Counted from the stretch's first letter, positions 34,208 to 44,629 are shown. The stretch: DNA of 64,000 nucleotides from Ovis canadensis (GCF_042477335.2 NC_091257.1:46408501-46472500); one strand, 5' to 3'. The notes: a model not told the origin generated them from the letters alone. Numbers and translations are program-made.

Positions 34208-34600
34208 ATGGATCTCAGTTCGGGCTGCTATAACAAAATATCATAAACTGAGGGTCTTAACAAACATTTATGTCACAGTTCTGGAGGCTGAGAAGTTCAA
34301 GATCAAGAATTGGTTCTGGTGAGAGCACACTTCCTGGTTTGCAGATGACCATCTTCTTTCTGAATCTTCATATGGCAGAGAGAGAGGGAAAGAGAAGAAG
34401 GGAGGGCGGGACGGAGGAGAGAAGGAAATTGGGAGCTATTTCTCTGTTCTCTTCATACAAGGGTACTAGTTCCATTGTTAGGATCCCATTGTTATGACCT
34501 CATCTAACCCTAATTACTTCCAAAGGCCCCTCCAAATACTTCACATTGGGGTTTAGGGGTTTCAGATTTTGAGGAGACATAAACATTCAGTTCATAACAA
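34208..34600 (-). mobile_element. MaLR-type LTR, antisense
   Basis: 'gggctgctataacaaaatat', 'tcacagttctggaggctgag', 'gacctcatctaaccctaatt', 'cagttcataacaa' in order. Confidence 0.65.
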
Positions 34601-34818
34601 GTGCATGGAAATTTGATTTATGACAGAGTGAGCATTATTCTAACATACATTTATTGGAAAATCATCTTGAAAAGGACCCTTAAAGGGGAGATGTACCACT
34701 GTATAGCCAAAGCTTTTTCCCAAGCCTTTCTGTAATGAGACCCAATCTTGTCTTTCAGTCACTGTCCTCTTGAACTTGAAGCAATGTATACTCGAGGAAA
34801 AGAGAGGATAACTGGATG

Positions 34819-35072
34819 GTTTTCAGTATTCTTGCCTGGAAAATCCTATGGGTGGAGGAGTCTGGTAGGCTGCAGTCCATGGGGTCACTAGGAGTCGAAT
34901 ACAACTCAGCAACTTCACTTTCACTTTTCACTTTCATGCACTGGAGAAGGAAGTGGCAACCCACTCCAGTATTCTTGCCTGGAGAATCCCAGGGATGGGG
35001 GAGCCTGGTGGGCTGCTGTCTATGGGGTTGCACAGAGTCGGACACGACTGAAGTGACTTAGCAGTAGCATGA
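34819..35072 (+). mobile_element. Bov-A2 SINE (dimeric)
   Basis: Sense orientation: monomers ending 'agtcgaatacaactcagcaa' and 'gagtcggacacgactgaagt'. Confidence 0.85.
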
Positions 35073-35137
35073 TTTATCAAAGATTTGACACTTCACAAGT
35101 TCCATACCTAATAGTTCACTATCTATAAACAAAATTT

Positions 35138-35800
35138 ATTTTTTAAATTGGGATACAGTTGATTTACAATGCTGTGTGTTTCAGGTATACAGCAAAGTGA
35201 TTCAGTTATACATATAACCCAGGGGTTGAATCCAGGTCTCCCACATTGTAGGTGGATTCTTTACCAGCTGAGCCACCAGGGAAGCCCGTTATACATACAT
35301 ATATATCCATTCTTTTTCAGATTCTTTTCCCATTTAGGTTATTACAGAGTATTGGGTAGAGTTCCCTGCAGTAGGTCCCTGTCGATTATTTATTTTATAT
35401 ATAGTAATGTGTATATATTACTCCCAATCTCCTTGTTTATCCACCTTCACTTTTCCCCTTTCATAACCATAGCTTGCTTTTGAAGTCTGTGAGTCTATTT
35501 TGTAAGCAAGTTCATTTGTATTATTTTTTTTAGATTCAGCATATACGTGATACCATATGATATCTTTCTCTGACACTCTTCACTTAGTATGATAATCTCT
35601 AGGGCCATCCATGTTGCTGCAAATGGCATTGTTTCCTTCTTTTTATGGCTGAGTAATATTCCACTTTATACAGGTATGGCATCTATTTTATTCATTCCTC
35701 TGTCAATGGACATTTGGGTTGCTTCTATGACATGGCTATTGTAAATAGTGCTGCTGTGAACACTGGGGTGCATGCATCTTTTGAATGAAATGAATTTTAT
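35138..35800 (-). mobile_element. L1 LINE, antisense, with SINE piece
   Basis: Antisense L1 3' end ('gggatacagttgatttacaa', 'ggttattacagagtattggg', 'ttatggctgagtaatattcc', 'gaacactggggtgcatgcat'). It is split at 35213-35288 by a short Bov-tA piece, with 'ttatacata' repeated on both sides. Confidence 0.75.
35213..35288 (-). mobile_element. Bov-tA SINE fragment inside L1
   Basis: Only the antisense tRNA-like part: 'ggttgaatccaggtctccca' to 'gagccaccagggaagcccg'. Flanked by 'ttatacata' repeats. Confidence 0.75.
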
Positions 35801-35962
35801 AATATATAGTCTAAAGAAAACTCTAGGAAGCCTGTATTATGCTTGAGAATCTCAAAAGTCTTTCTCTTCCCATTTATTGCCTGTTTTGCCCCAGCACAAC
35901 AAATTCCATCTTTCAATTCCAATTAAATATGGATAATATTTAATTACCCTGCATTATATATG

Positions 35963-36136
35963 CTGCTGCTGCTGCTAAGATGCTTCAGTCATGTCCAACT
36001 CTGTGCAATCCCATAGACAGCAGCCCACCAGGCTCTGCCATCTCTGGGGTTCTCCAGGCAAGAACACTGGAGTGGGTTGCCATTTCCTTCTTCAATGCAT
36101 GAAAGTGAAAAGTGAAAGTGAAGTTGCTCAGTCGGG
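35963..36136 (-). mobile_element. Bov-A2 SINE, 3' part
   Basis: On the + strand begins with (ctg)n and 'ctaagatgcttcagtcatgt', and ends 'agtgaagttgctcagtcg', where the second monomer normally continues. The element stops there and gag sequence begins. Confidence 0.85.
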
Positions 36137-36687
36137 ATCAATCTCAGTGAAACTGTGAAGGGCTTCTCTCAGTCTATCTAGGAATTTACCAGGAGCTTCC
36201 TTCTCCTCCTGTCCTGTTTGCCAATTTGCCATAGTTTAAAGGCTTAGCACGCACCTGCCTGAGTCCTTCAAGAATACATCTGACAAAATGACTCTGATCC
36301 CATCTTCCTTTAGCTGTGTTGTAGTCCCAGTCTGATTCTGTAATTGGGACCGCCTGGTTTTCAGTGGGGAGGGCGGCTATCTCATTCTCCCTCTTCCCCA
36401 CTGATTCATTACCAAGCCGTTCATCTCCATTAGCAACCGCTTTTCCCAAAACTCGACTGAGTCAGGAGTCAGCGTTTGTCCCAAGATACACATCACATCC
36501 TTCCAAGTAAGGTCATAAAGCAAAGTAACACCTTTAAAAGCTCTAATATATTTTTCTGGGTCCTCTAAATAGTCTCCCAGATCCTCCTTGATTCTTTGCA
36601 TTTCTTGATAAGAAAAAGGCTTATTAACTCTCATAGACTGATTATTTCTTCCGGTGGGTTCAGAGAGACTGAGGAACAGCCACACAA
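36137..36687 (-). pseudogene. gammaretrovirus-like gag (capsid) fragment
   Basis: Open pieces on the minus strand read like the capsid part of a gammaretroviral Gag. A first piece contains FSYQEMQRIKEDLGDYL and DLTWKDVMCILGQTLTPD (within 36377-36660). A second contains NQAVPITESDWDYN and ILEGLRQVRAKPLNYGKLAN (36186-36449). They lie in different frames, so at least one frameshift separates them, and the frame changes again near 36205 before the sequence runs into the SINE at 36136. No LTR, matrix, nucleocapsid or pol is present beside it. It is a dead fragment, 21 kb from the provirus at 57.2 kb, which itself has lost this part of gag. Confidence 0.75.
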
Positions 36688-36727
36688 GCATTATATATGG
36701 ACAATATTTAATATACTGATAATATTT

Positions 36728-36761
36728 AATTATCCATATTCCAATTAAATATGGATAATTT
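36728..36761. repeat. AT-rich inverted repeat and distant direct repeat
   Basis: aattatccatatt and aatatggataatt are 13-bp exact inverted arms about 7 nt apart. The right arm belongs to a 22-nt sequence (36738-36759) that also occurs at 35916-35937, on the other side of the gag-SINE unit. Confidence 0.8.
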
Positions 36762-36772
36762 AAAATTATTGT

Positions 36773-36811
36773 GCTGCAGTCCATGGGGTCACAAAGAGTC
36801 GGACACGACTT
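36773..36811 (+). mobile_element. SINE/BovB 3' scrap
   Basis: 'tgcagtccatggggtcacaa' to 'gtcggacacgact', then direct transition to BovB interior sequence. Confidence 0.6.
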
Positions 36812-37868
36812 TGACTGTGTGGATCACAACAAACTGGAAAATTCGTCAAGAGATGGGAATACCAGACCACCTTATCTGCCTCCTGAGAAATCTGTATGCA
36901 GGTAAGAAGCAACAGTTAGAACCAGACATGGAACAACAGACTGGCTCCAAATTGGGAAAGGAGCATGTCAAGGCTATATATTGTCACCCTGCTTATTTAA
37001 CTTATATGCAGAGTACATCATGCCAAATGCCGGGCTGGATGAAGCACAAGCTGGAATCAAGATTGCTGGGAGAAACATCAACAACCTCAGATATGCCGAT
37101 GATACCACCCTTATGGCAGAAAGTGAAGAGGAACTAAAGAGCCTCTCGATGAAAGTGAAAGAGGAGAGTGAAAAAGTTGGCTTAAACCTCAACGTCCAGA
37201 AAACGAAGATCATGGCATCTGGTCCCATCACTTCATGCCAAATAAATGGGGAAACAATGGAAGCAGCGAGAAACTTTACTGGGGCGGGGCGGGGGGGGGG
37301 GGGGCTCCAAAATCACTGCAGATGGTGACTGCAGCCATGAAATTAAAAGATGTTCGCTCCTTGGAAGAAAAGCTATAACCAACCTAGACAGCATATTAAA
37401 AAGTAGATTCATTACTTTGCCAACAAAGGTCCATCTAGTCAAGGCTATGGTTTTTCCAGTAGTCAAATATGGATGCGAGAGTTGGACTATAAAGTAAGCT
37501 GAGTGCTGAAGAACTGATGCTTTTGAACTGTGGTGTTGGAGAAGAAGACTCTCGAGAGTCCCTTGGACTGCAAGGAGATCAAACCAGTCGATCTTAAAGG
37601 AAATCAGTCCTGAATATTCATTGGAAGGACTGATGCTGGAGCTGAAACTCCAATACTTTGGCCACCTGATGCGAAAAACTGACTCACTGGAAAAAACTGA
37701 AGGCAGGAGGAGAAAGGGACCACAGAGGATGAGATGGTTGGATGGCATCACCAACTCAGTGGACATGAGTTTGAGCAAGCTCTGGGAGTTGGTGATGGAC
37801 AGGGAAGCCTAGCATGCTGTAGTCCATGGGGTCACAAAGAGTTGGACACAACTGAATGACTGAATGAC
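36812..37868 (+). mobile_element. BovB LINE 3' half
   Basis: Encodes pieces of the BovB (RTE clade) reverse transcriptase: SPCLFNLYAEYIMPNAGLDE, then NNLRYADDTTLMAES with the YADD catalytic motif (36981-37328), and VVKYGCESWTIK (frame ending 37497). Frames are broken by stops and by an expanded G run near 37284-37305. The 3' end is 'gttggacacaactgaatgac'. Inactive. Confidence 0.85.
37284..37305 (+). repeat. G-rich run in BovB
   Basis: Sequence ggggcggggc followed by an unbroken G run of about 14, capable of forming a G-quadruplex. The second BovB copy near 55185 has only a short G stretch here. Confidence 0.75.
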
Positions 37869-37884
37869 TGATGTATAATATAGA

Positions 37885-38105
37885 CCACGGGCTTCCCAGG
37901 GCACAGTGGTAAAGGACCCACCTGTCAGTGCAGGAGACACAGAGGATGCGGCTTTGATCCCTGGGTTGAGAAGATCCCCTGGAGTAGGAAATGGCAACCT
38001 GCTCCAGTATTCTTGCCTGAGAAATTCCATGAACAGAGGAGCCTGGCAGCCTACAGTCCATGAAGCCATAAAGAGTCAGACACATCTGAGCAACTAAGGA
38101 CACAC
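37885..38105 (+). mobile_element. Bov-tA SINE
   Basis: Sense: head 'gggcttcccagggcacagtg', 'gctttgatccctgggttgag', A-part end 'agagtcagacacatctgagc'. Confidence 0.85.
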
Positions 38106-38990
38106 ATTTTAGCACATCCATACAGTTTAGGGTTATGGGTAGAGTAAGATCATTGAACGTTCTCCTCACCACCTCCAGACAATCACTCTTTCCCTCTGGT
38201 TCTTCTGTCATAAAGTGGTTTATGGGAGAACTAAACATGGAGAGAGAGGTTGACTGCCCCCAGGTGGTAGATCGGGTGAACTGTCTATGAAACTATGCAA
38301 TCAGTTCCAGGCAGAATATATTTCAAAATGTTTCTCCCTCTGGGGTTTGGCAAAAACAGGCAATTTTTTGTTCCAACAGCTATGTGCTTCAGCAAATCCC
38401 TCCTGCTGTTCTGAGCAGTCACCTTTCAAGCCCACAAGTGACTGAGATCTTTTGCTTCAAACTGACAGAGCAGAGCTGAAGCAGAATGTCATCCAGGCAA
38501 TGCCATTTTTTTCTGGTCAACAATTTGACGCACTCAGACCTATGCCTGGCTTTCAGTACATTTCTTGGCCAACCATGAAGTCCTCTTGACAGTACCATGT
38601 TGATGAGATTTTATGGTATCCGATAAAATCAGCAACAAGTAAGATTTTGCAGTGGGAACAACCGTCTAAAATGGTTGATCAGAAAAAAATCTGAGGTGAT
38701 CAATTCCGAAACAACGCTGTGTTAACATTATTTGGTGAATGGACTTTCTTTTAAATAATCTCTGTAAGTAAAGTTTGAGTTCATAAAATTGGAGCCCACC
38801 AAAATGACACAAAGTCGAATTTCAAATACTGTTTGTGTGTGTGTGTGTGTGTGAGTTCTCAAAAATGTTATAAATATGTTCCTGCCAAGGATGGACTATT
38901 GTCTTCAGGCCAAAGCTTAAGAAGATAAAGCATAGTATCCAACCAGCTGCCCAGAGGAGAGAGAAGTATGCATTTTTCAAAATAAACAAC
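38106..38990. other. intergenic, possibly ERVL-derived
   Basis: No gene. A (gt)n tract lies at about 38831-38853. The flank to the right is antisense ERVL pol, so part of this stretch may be downstream ERVL debris, which I could not confirm. Confidence 0.3.
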
Positions 38991-39061
38991 TTTTTAAATT
39001 GAAGTACGGTTGATTTACAATGTTGTGTGACTGCAAGGAGATCAAACTAGTCAATCCTAAA
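38991..39061. mobile_element. L1 / BovB junction scrap
   Basis: About 35 nt of antisense L1 end ('gaagtacggttgatttacaa') is joined to about 33 nt of BovB ('ctgcaaggagatcaaactag'). Confidence 0.55.
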
Positions 39062-39765
39062 GTGCTTTATCCGGCACAATACATAAAACTGGGGCTGCTA
39101 CTTGGCTGAGCACACTATAGTCTTCAGTCATTTTCCTGGATCCAGTGAGTTTCTGCAAGGCTCATACTGGAGAATTAAATGGGGATGTGATACACATCAC
39201 CATCCTAGCATTCTTTTGGTTTCAAATGGTGGCATGAATCTTTGCCATCCCTCTGAGATATGAAATTGTTTGTGACTTAATATCTTGGCTGGGAAAATGG
39301 AGAGGAGGTTATTTTTACTTGGCCTTTCCTAACCATGATAGCTGTCACTTCTCAGGCCACAGTTCAACTGCCGTGGATGTCCATTTTGATGACATACTCA
39401 GGGGCCAGGAAAATGACCAGCGGGTGAGTCTATAGACCCAGTGGGCCCACTGTGAGCGGGACTTTATCCAGGACTCTATTTGTGCAAGGAGACCATGAAG
39501 CTGCTTCGGACCTCGGTACCATTGTCAGTTCACACCCTGTGTCCAAAAGCCCTCAAAAAATCAGGTTATTCCTCTTTCTCAGAGTATAGTCACTTAAGTA
39601 AATGACTACAGGTCCTTTTAGAGGAAAGACATGGGGGTAATTTCTGGAATGACTGCTGAAGCGTCTCAGGGTTCTTTCTCTAGGGCCACAGCCACCTTAG
39701 AGTCAACGTGTTCTAGATCTGAACACTGGCTCAAATCAGAGTTGAGCAAGACATCAAAACATTTT
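39062..39765 (-). pseudogene. ERVL-like pol remnant, antisense
   Basis: On the minus strand the region around 39420-39090 follows the layout of ERVL pol from the protease-RT spacer into the RT start: 'tggcccctgagtatgtcatc', 'gccaagatattaagtcacaa', 'ggatggtgatgtgtatcaca'. Frames are short and full of stops. Identified by eye from nucleotide pattern. Confidence 0.5.
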
Positions 39766-39767
39766 AA

Positions 39768-39950
39768 TGGGGGATTTCCCTGGTGGTCCAGGGTTAAGAC
39801 CTGTCTTCCAATGCAGGGGTGCGGGTTTGATCCCTGGTCAGGGAACTAAGTTCCCACATGCTTTGAGGCCAAAAAACCAAAATATAAAACAGAAGCAATA
39901 TTGCAACAAATTCAATAAAGATTTTAAAAACTGTCCACATCAAAAAAATC
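39768..39950 (+). mobile_element. tRNA-derived SINE (CHR-like)
   Basis: Sense: 'gggatttccctggtggtcca', 'gtttgatccctggtcaggga', 'caacaaattcaataaagatt'. Inserted in the ERVL remnant. Confidence 0.75.
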
Positions 39951-40309
39951 TTAACCACATTTTAATGGGTAATCACCACCTGCCTTTCTTCCTCCACTGC
40001 TGCCTTCTTTGGGTTGGAGAAATTAAGAAGCATCTTTGTTGAGTAACTGTCTGTTTTGCCCATAAGGAAGCCAGGGTCTATTAACCATCTCCACCATTTC
40101 CTGTGGGTCAAGTCTCTTTAGTTTCCCTTCCAACCTTGCCAGCCATGATGGTAACTGTGGCTTAATAGCTATTAATGGTTACAGGACCCTTCATGCCCCC
40201 ATCCTTAGGTCTGTTAACAAACCTAGCTCTTGAGTTTGCCTCATGGAGCCCTGGCTTGCAAATTTCATCTAACCACCTGTTTTCTCTGACCACTCCTAGT
40301 CTCAACTTT
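39951..40309 (-). other. probable ERVL internal debris
   Basis: Lies between the pol remnant and the LTR-like sequence at 40310. Blocks such as 'gccagccatgatggtaactg' have no coding frame. Assignment rests on position. Confidence 0.3.
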
Positions 40310-40700
40310 GTCTGTTCAGGTCTTCCAAGGAGTAGAAGCCAAAAAAGGAATGGATATGCAAAAGATTTATTGGATGAAATACCTATGAAGGACACAGGGA
40401 GCTAGAGAAGTAGGGAGGGAGAAACTTCAAACTACAAAGCAGGTCTGACATCTGTGAAAGGAGAAAGAGAAGGAAGAACTGAGTAAGAAGAGCCTTTGAT
40501 TACAGTGCTGCTCTAAGAAAAGTTTTGGCCAGACCCATGAGGAGTCTTGAGCAAAAGTTGATCTCTTAGAGAAATACTGCATCCAACAAATGGCCCTATT
40601 CCAGCACACGTTATGCTCAGTCATTGTCTGGGAATGGCCTAAAGGTAGCACTGACCGAAAATGAATGGAGACTCCAAAGCAGACCTCAAAAAGTAACAGA
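40310..40700 (-). mobile_element. possible ERVL-type LTR, antisense
   Basis: 'gcaaaagatttattggatga' near the left and the following 300 nt resemble antisense ERVL-family LTRs. It is on the side expected for the 5' LTR of the antisense pol remnant. Confidence 0.35.
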
Positions 40701-40965
40701 TGTAGACAATCAACTATGTTCCACAGTAGGTTTTCTTGAAGGGGGTTTTTAACCATCATGGTCACCTCACCGAGGACCACACAATAATTCTCGTTAAAGA
40801 GTATTTCCTTGGATGCCACCTAATGTGCAAAGATGCTCTAACTCTCCAAAGAGAAGAAACTATCACTTTATTAGAGCAGTGTCTGCCCCTCTTTCATTCT
40901 CTTCCTTTTCAGACTGTGTCCTGGTTTTGTATGCATGTGAGTTAGAAATCCATTACTTACTTATC

Positions 40966-41117
40966 CACCTTTTTGTTGCTGTTGTTTTGCAGGGGTGGAG
41001 GGGAGCCACCCTGCATGGGATGTGAGATCTTAAGTTCCCTGACCAGGGATCAAACTCGAGCCCCGGGCAATTGAAGCACTGAGTCCTAACCACTGGACCA
41101 TCAGGGAAGGCCACGGG
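40966..41117 (-). mobile_element. tRNA-derived SINE, antisense
   Basis: 'gaccagggatcaaactcgag' and 'ctggaccatcagggaaggcc', preceded by a T/G-rich stretch. Confidence 0.65.
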
Positions 41118-41139
41118 AATTATTGCTGAAGCATCTTTC

Positions 41140-41175
41140 TCTAGGGTTCTTAAGGCCATTAAGAACCTTAATGGC
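41140..41175. repeat. overlapping short palindromes
   Basis: ggttcttaa/ttaagaacc and aggccattaa/ttaatggcct are two exact inverted repeats that share bases, so the segment could switch between two small hairpins. Confidence 0.7.
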
Positions 41176-41199
41176 CTCTCTTTAGCTTCATGAAGGCCC

Positions 41200-41755
41200 T
41201 GCTAAAGTTTGTAAATGATCATTTTCCTTTAAGATCACTTCCTTGAAGAGACTTTCTTCTTCACTTTCTGTTCCTTTTCCTTATTTTCTCCACTACACTT
41301 TTTACTGTCTATAATGTTATTATATATTTGTGCATTTGTTGATCCATTTTCTGTGTCCCCTGTGCTGTGGTTAGTCACTCAGTCATGTCCGACTCTTTGT
41401 GACCCTATGGACCATAGCCCACCAGGCTCCTCAGTCCATGGGGATTCTCCAGGCAAGAATACTGGAGTGGGTTGTCATGCCCTCCCCCAGGGGCTCTTCC
41501 CCACCCAGGGACTGAACCCAGCTCCCTCGCATTGCAGGCAGATTCTTAACCATCTGAGCCACCAGGGAATAATGTTATCGTATATTTGTGTGCTTGTTGA
41601 TCCGTTTTCTCCATCCCCTATTTGAACGTAAATTCCATGGCAGACGGGATCCCTTTTTCCTTGATCACTACCATATGTTTAGTACTCAGCACACACTTGC
41701 CTGACACACAGTATGTGTTTAATATATGATGATTAAATGAGTATATCAAATCTTA
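41200..41755 (+). repeat. L2 LINE fragment split by Bov-tA
   Basis: L2-like 3' sequence ('tttactgtctataatgttat' … 'acgtaaattccatggcagac' … 'acagtatgtgtttaatatat'), interrupted at 41361-41568 by a SINE. About 50 nt of L2 sequence is present on both sides. Confidence 0.5.
41361..41568 (-). mobile_element. Bov-tA SINE
   Basis: Antisense: 'gttagtcactcagtcatgtc' to 'catctgagccaccagggaa'. Flanked by imperfect direct repeats 41311-41360 and 41569-41618. Confidence 0.85.
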
Positions 41756-41835
41756 GGCAGGTCAACTATCCCAGAAATCTCTAAGACTAATCCCTAGAGT
41801 AGGGGGTGAAGACAGAGCAAAGATGTTTTTCTAGT

Positions 41836-42000
41836 TGGATTTTGGAGATCTCACAATAATCCTATAAACTAGGCTTATCATCCCCATTTTGCAGATGAGT
41901 AAACTGAGGTTTATACAAAAGTTAAGTAATACAAAGCCATCCAGCCAGTAAGTTATAAAGCTGGGATTTGAATCCATATCCAAAGCGTATGCTCTCAGAT
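41836..42000 (+). repeat. MIR SINE
   Basis: 'cattttgcagatgagtaaac', 'tgaggtttatacaaa', 'gctgggatttgaatccatat'. Confidence 0.7.
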
Positions 42001-42145
42001 GGCAGCCTGGATGGGAGGGGAGTTTGGGGGAGAATGGATACATGTGTTATCTATGGCTAAGTCCCTTTGCTGGCACCTGAAATTATCACAACATTGTTAA
42101 TTGACTATATTCCAATAAAAAATAAAATGCTAAAACAACAAAAAA
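42001..42145 (+). mobile_element. L1 3' tail
   Basis: 'gcagcctggatgggagggga' to 'attccaataaaaaataaaat', the same block as at 960-1110. Confidence 0.7.
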
Positions 42146-42329
42146 CAAAGTGTGTGCTCTCAACCACTATTGAATACTAAGTACAACAACAAAACCCCAA
42201 AACCTAGCTTATAAATACATGAGTTCTGAAAAATACTAAACTAGCTCCATTTCCAAACTTCTTGAAGAGAGTAACTCTCACCATCCTTCTATATAATTGC
42301 TGTATAGATCAGACATCATGAAGTAATCC

Positions 42330-42618
42330 TGCTGCTGCTGCTGCTGCTAAGTCACTTTAATTGTGTCCGACTCTGGGTGACCCCATAGACGGCAACCTAC
42401 CAGGCTCCTCTGTCCCTGGGATTCTCCAGGCAAGAACACTGGAGTGGGTTGCCATTTCCTTCTCCAATGCATGCAAGTGAAAAGTGAAAGTGAAGTCGCT
42501 CAGTCGCTCAGTCCTGTCCTACTCTTAGCGACCCCATGGACTGCAGCCCACCAGGCTCCTCTGCCATGGCGTTTTCCAGGCAAGAGTACTGGAGTAGGGT
42601 GCCATTGCCTTCTCCAGA
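42330..42618 (-). mobile_element. Bov-A2 SINE (dimeric) with (CTG)n end
   Basis: On the + strand starts with six CTG units and 'ctaagtcactttaattgtgt', has two antisense A-monomers, and ends 'cattgccttctcc'. 'gaagtaa' on both sides is a likely target duplication. Confidence 0.88.
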
Positions 42619-43535
42619 AGTAACCCTAAAGTGCTTCAAAATTTGCCAGCTAACAGCTGATCATGTCCTCTTTTGCAATGTGAACTAAAATGCTTGCTAA
42701 TTAGGCTTCTGAAGGGCTTAAATGTTCCACACAGAATATGGGAAATCCAGAGAACCATTAAGTCCTTACCTGGTGCCAAACTGAATGCTATAGTGTATTT
42801 TCCTGGTATTTTAACCTGTCTAGCACCTAATGACTCAGAAAGTGTTACTCTTATTTAATCCCTCTCAGGATTTCTTTTTTTCTTACCAAGAAGCTACTAA
42901 TAACCTCCCTTGTTAGCGAAGTTAGTCTCTTCAGATACCTGTCAAATGATTTTCTGTGGCTAATCTAAAGCAAAAGTAAAAAAAGGAGCCAAATCATTTT
43001 GGAAAGCAGACAAGAAAAAGCCCTCAGCGGGAAGTGTTTAATTGTTAGTAGCACACCTCCTGCTGGTAGGAGAAGGAGAAGCCACACAACGCAAACACCA
43101 CATCTAAAATCAAATGCACATCTACTTAAATTCCAGTCTTCTGTTCACCTGGTAAATTATTCAGCCTTCTTACACATTTAATAAAGTTCTGAAACAGGCC
43201 CCAGAAAACACCTGCATATAAAATATAATTTGAGAAATAAATAAAACCTTGGTAGGAGGCAACGGTCTTACCCGAGGTAACTCTGATGAAAGTACTTAGA
43301 GTGAGCGGTCTGTCCTGCTGATTTCTGAGTCACTTTTTTCAAGGGGCAGTTCCTTTTGGCTTGGCATTGAACATGACAGTAGCTGATTAATTCCTGGAGA
43401 GTAGGGTGGGTTTGATTGACAAGCCAGAAGCTTGATGAAATCTGGCTTTAGTATCCTCAAATGTTTTTTCCCAACCTCGGCACAGGAAGATCTCCTTGGG
43501 ATAAAATCCTTCATTTGAATTTTTTCCATAAAAAA

Positions 43536-43538
<3 letters not shown>
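42619..43538. other. intergenic, nothing recognised
   Basis: No repeat or gene could be supported. Confidence 0.35.

Positions 43539-43582
<44 letters not shown>
43539..43582 (+). repeat. (GT)22 microsatellite
   Basis: 44 nt of uninterrupted GT, followed by an A/G-rich stretch of gaga type. Likely length-polymorphic. Confidence 0.97.
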
Positions 43583-43588
<6 letters not shown>

Positions 43589-44395
43589 AAGAGACAGAAA
43601 GACAGAGACAGAGAAAACTGCTTCTGGGTCATTAACACCTTTGAAGATATCAGGCTAAGAAGATTGCTGTGCGTGAAAATGTAAAAACAAACAAGCAAAC
43701 AAACAACAATAACAAAACTCATTCATTCAAGACAATTGATGACAGAGTGGTAAGGCAAAAACCCAAATGGCCGTTGTGGTGTCCAAAGAAATACTGACAT
43801 CTACTGGTAGGTCTAGAAATCACAGGGCTTGTCCAAGGGCCACATTTCCATATGGAAATGAAGGGATGGATACATATCCACTGCACACATAACTATTTAA
43901 GCAAAAGATGAATTTATCATGGCCATTAAAACCATTTCTGAATTTTCCTATTATTTATTATAGTCCTTTTATCTGCCAGATAGATAGAACCCCTATACTT
44001 GAAACATTAAGGAAGAGAGCAGCACAGTCAAGGCAAGTGTAAAATGAACCGAATTCCTTTCTATCTTTTTATGACCTGAAAACATGCCTTTTCAAACAGT
44101 ACTTCAAAAAGTAGCAAGAACAACGGAAATTGCTCAGCTGGAAGATATACCCGTGTTCAAATCCAAGGTACCTCCATTTGGCTTTTTAGTTTCTATGAAG
44201 TTACTTAATCTCTCTGAATCTCAATCTTCCCAGATAAAAAGAGGATTAAGAACACCTGCCTGGGATGACAATGAGAGGCAGTGGACGCAAAATGCCTTGC
44301 TCACAGTAAATACCCAATAATGGACTTGCTTTCATGTTAAGAACAGGAAACTTTCTAGGGCTATTTGGTTCTTGATTGACCAAGCTACAATTTGG
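43583..44395. other. intergenic, nothing recognised
   Basis: A run of 'aaacaaacaagcaaac' type lies near 43685. No gene. Confidence 0.35.
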
Positions 44396-44565
44396 GAGAG
44401 TGCTTCTCAAACTTTAACTGGCATAAAAATTGTCAGGAAATCTTGTTGAAATGAAGGTTCTGATTCAATCGATTAGAAGCACGGCCTGGGATACTGAATT
44501 TCTAGCCAGCTCCCAGGTGATGCTACTGCTGGTCCAGGGCAATACTGAGTAGCGAGGATCTGTGG
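44396..44565 (+). mobile_element. MER5A-like hAT MITE
   Basis: Starts 'gagtgcttctcaaactttaa' and continues with 'cccaggtgatgctactgctg' and 'gtccagggcaatactgag', as in MER5A. Confidence 0.65.
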
Positions 44566-44629
44566 GGTCTACCGCCCTCTGGTGGTCAGGAGTTTTGAGA
44601 TGGCCTCTATCGATTGCCTTCCTCTGCAA

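Larger units (their letters stand above)
35951..36699 (-). mobile_element. chimeric gag-SINE retro-insertion
   Basis: The 12-mer gcattatatatg at 35951-35962 recurs at 36688-36699. Between them, read on the minus strand, is a retroviral gag fragment (36687-36137) joined directly to a Bov-A2 SINE (36136-35963) ending in an (AGC)n tail. One target duplication around both parts implies they were inserted together by LINE machinery. The Bov-A2 lacks its 5' monomer; gag takes its place. Confidence 0.6.
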
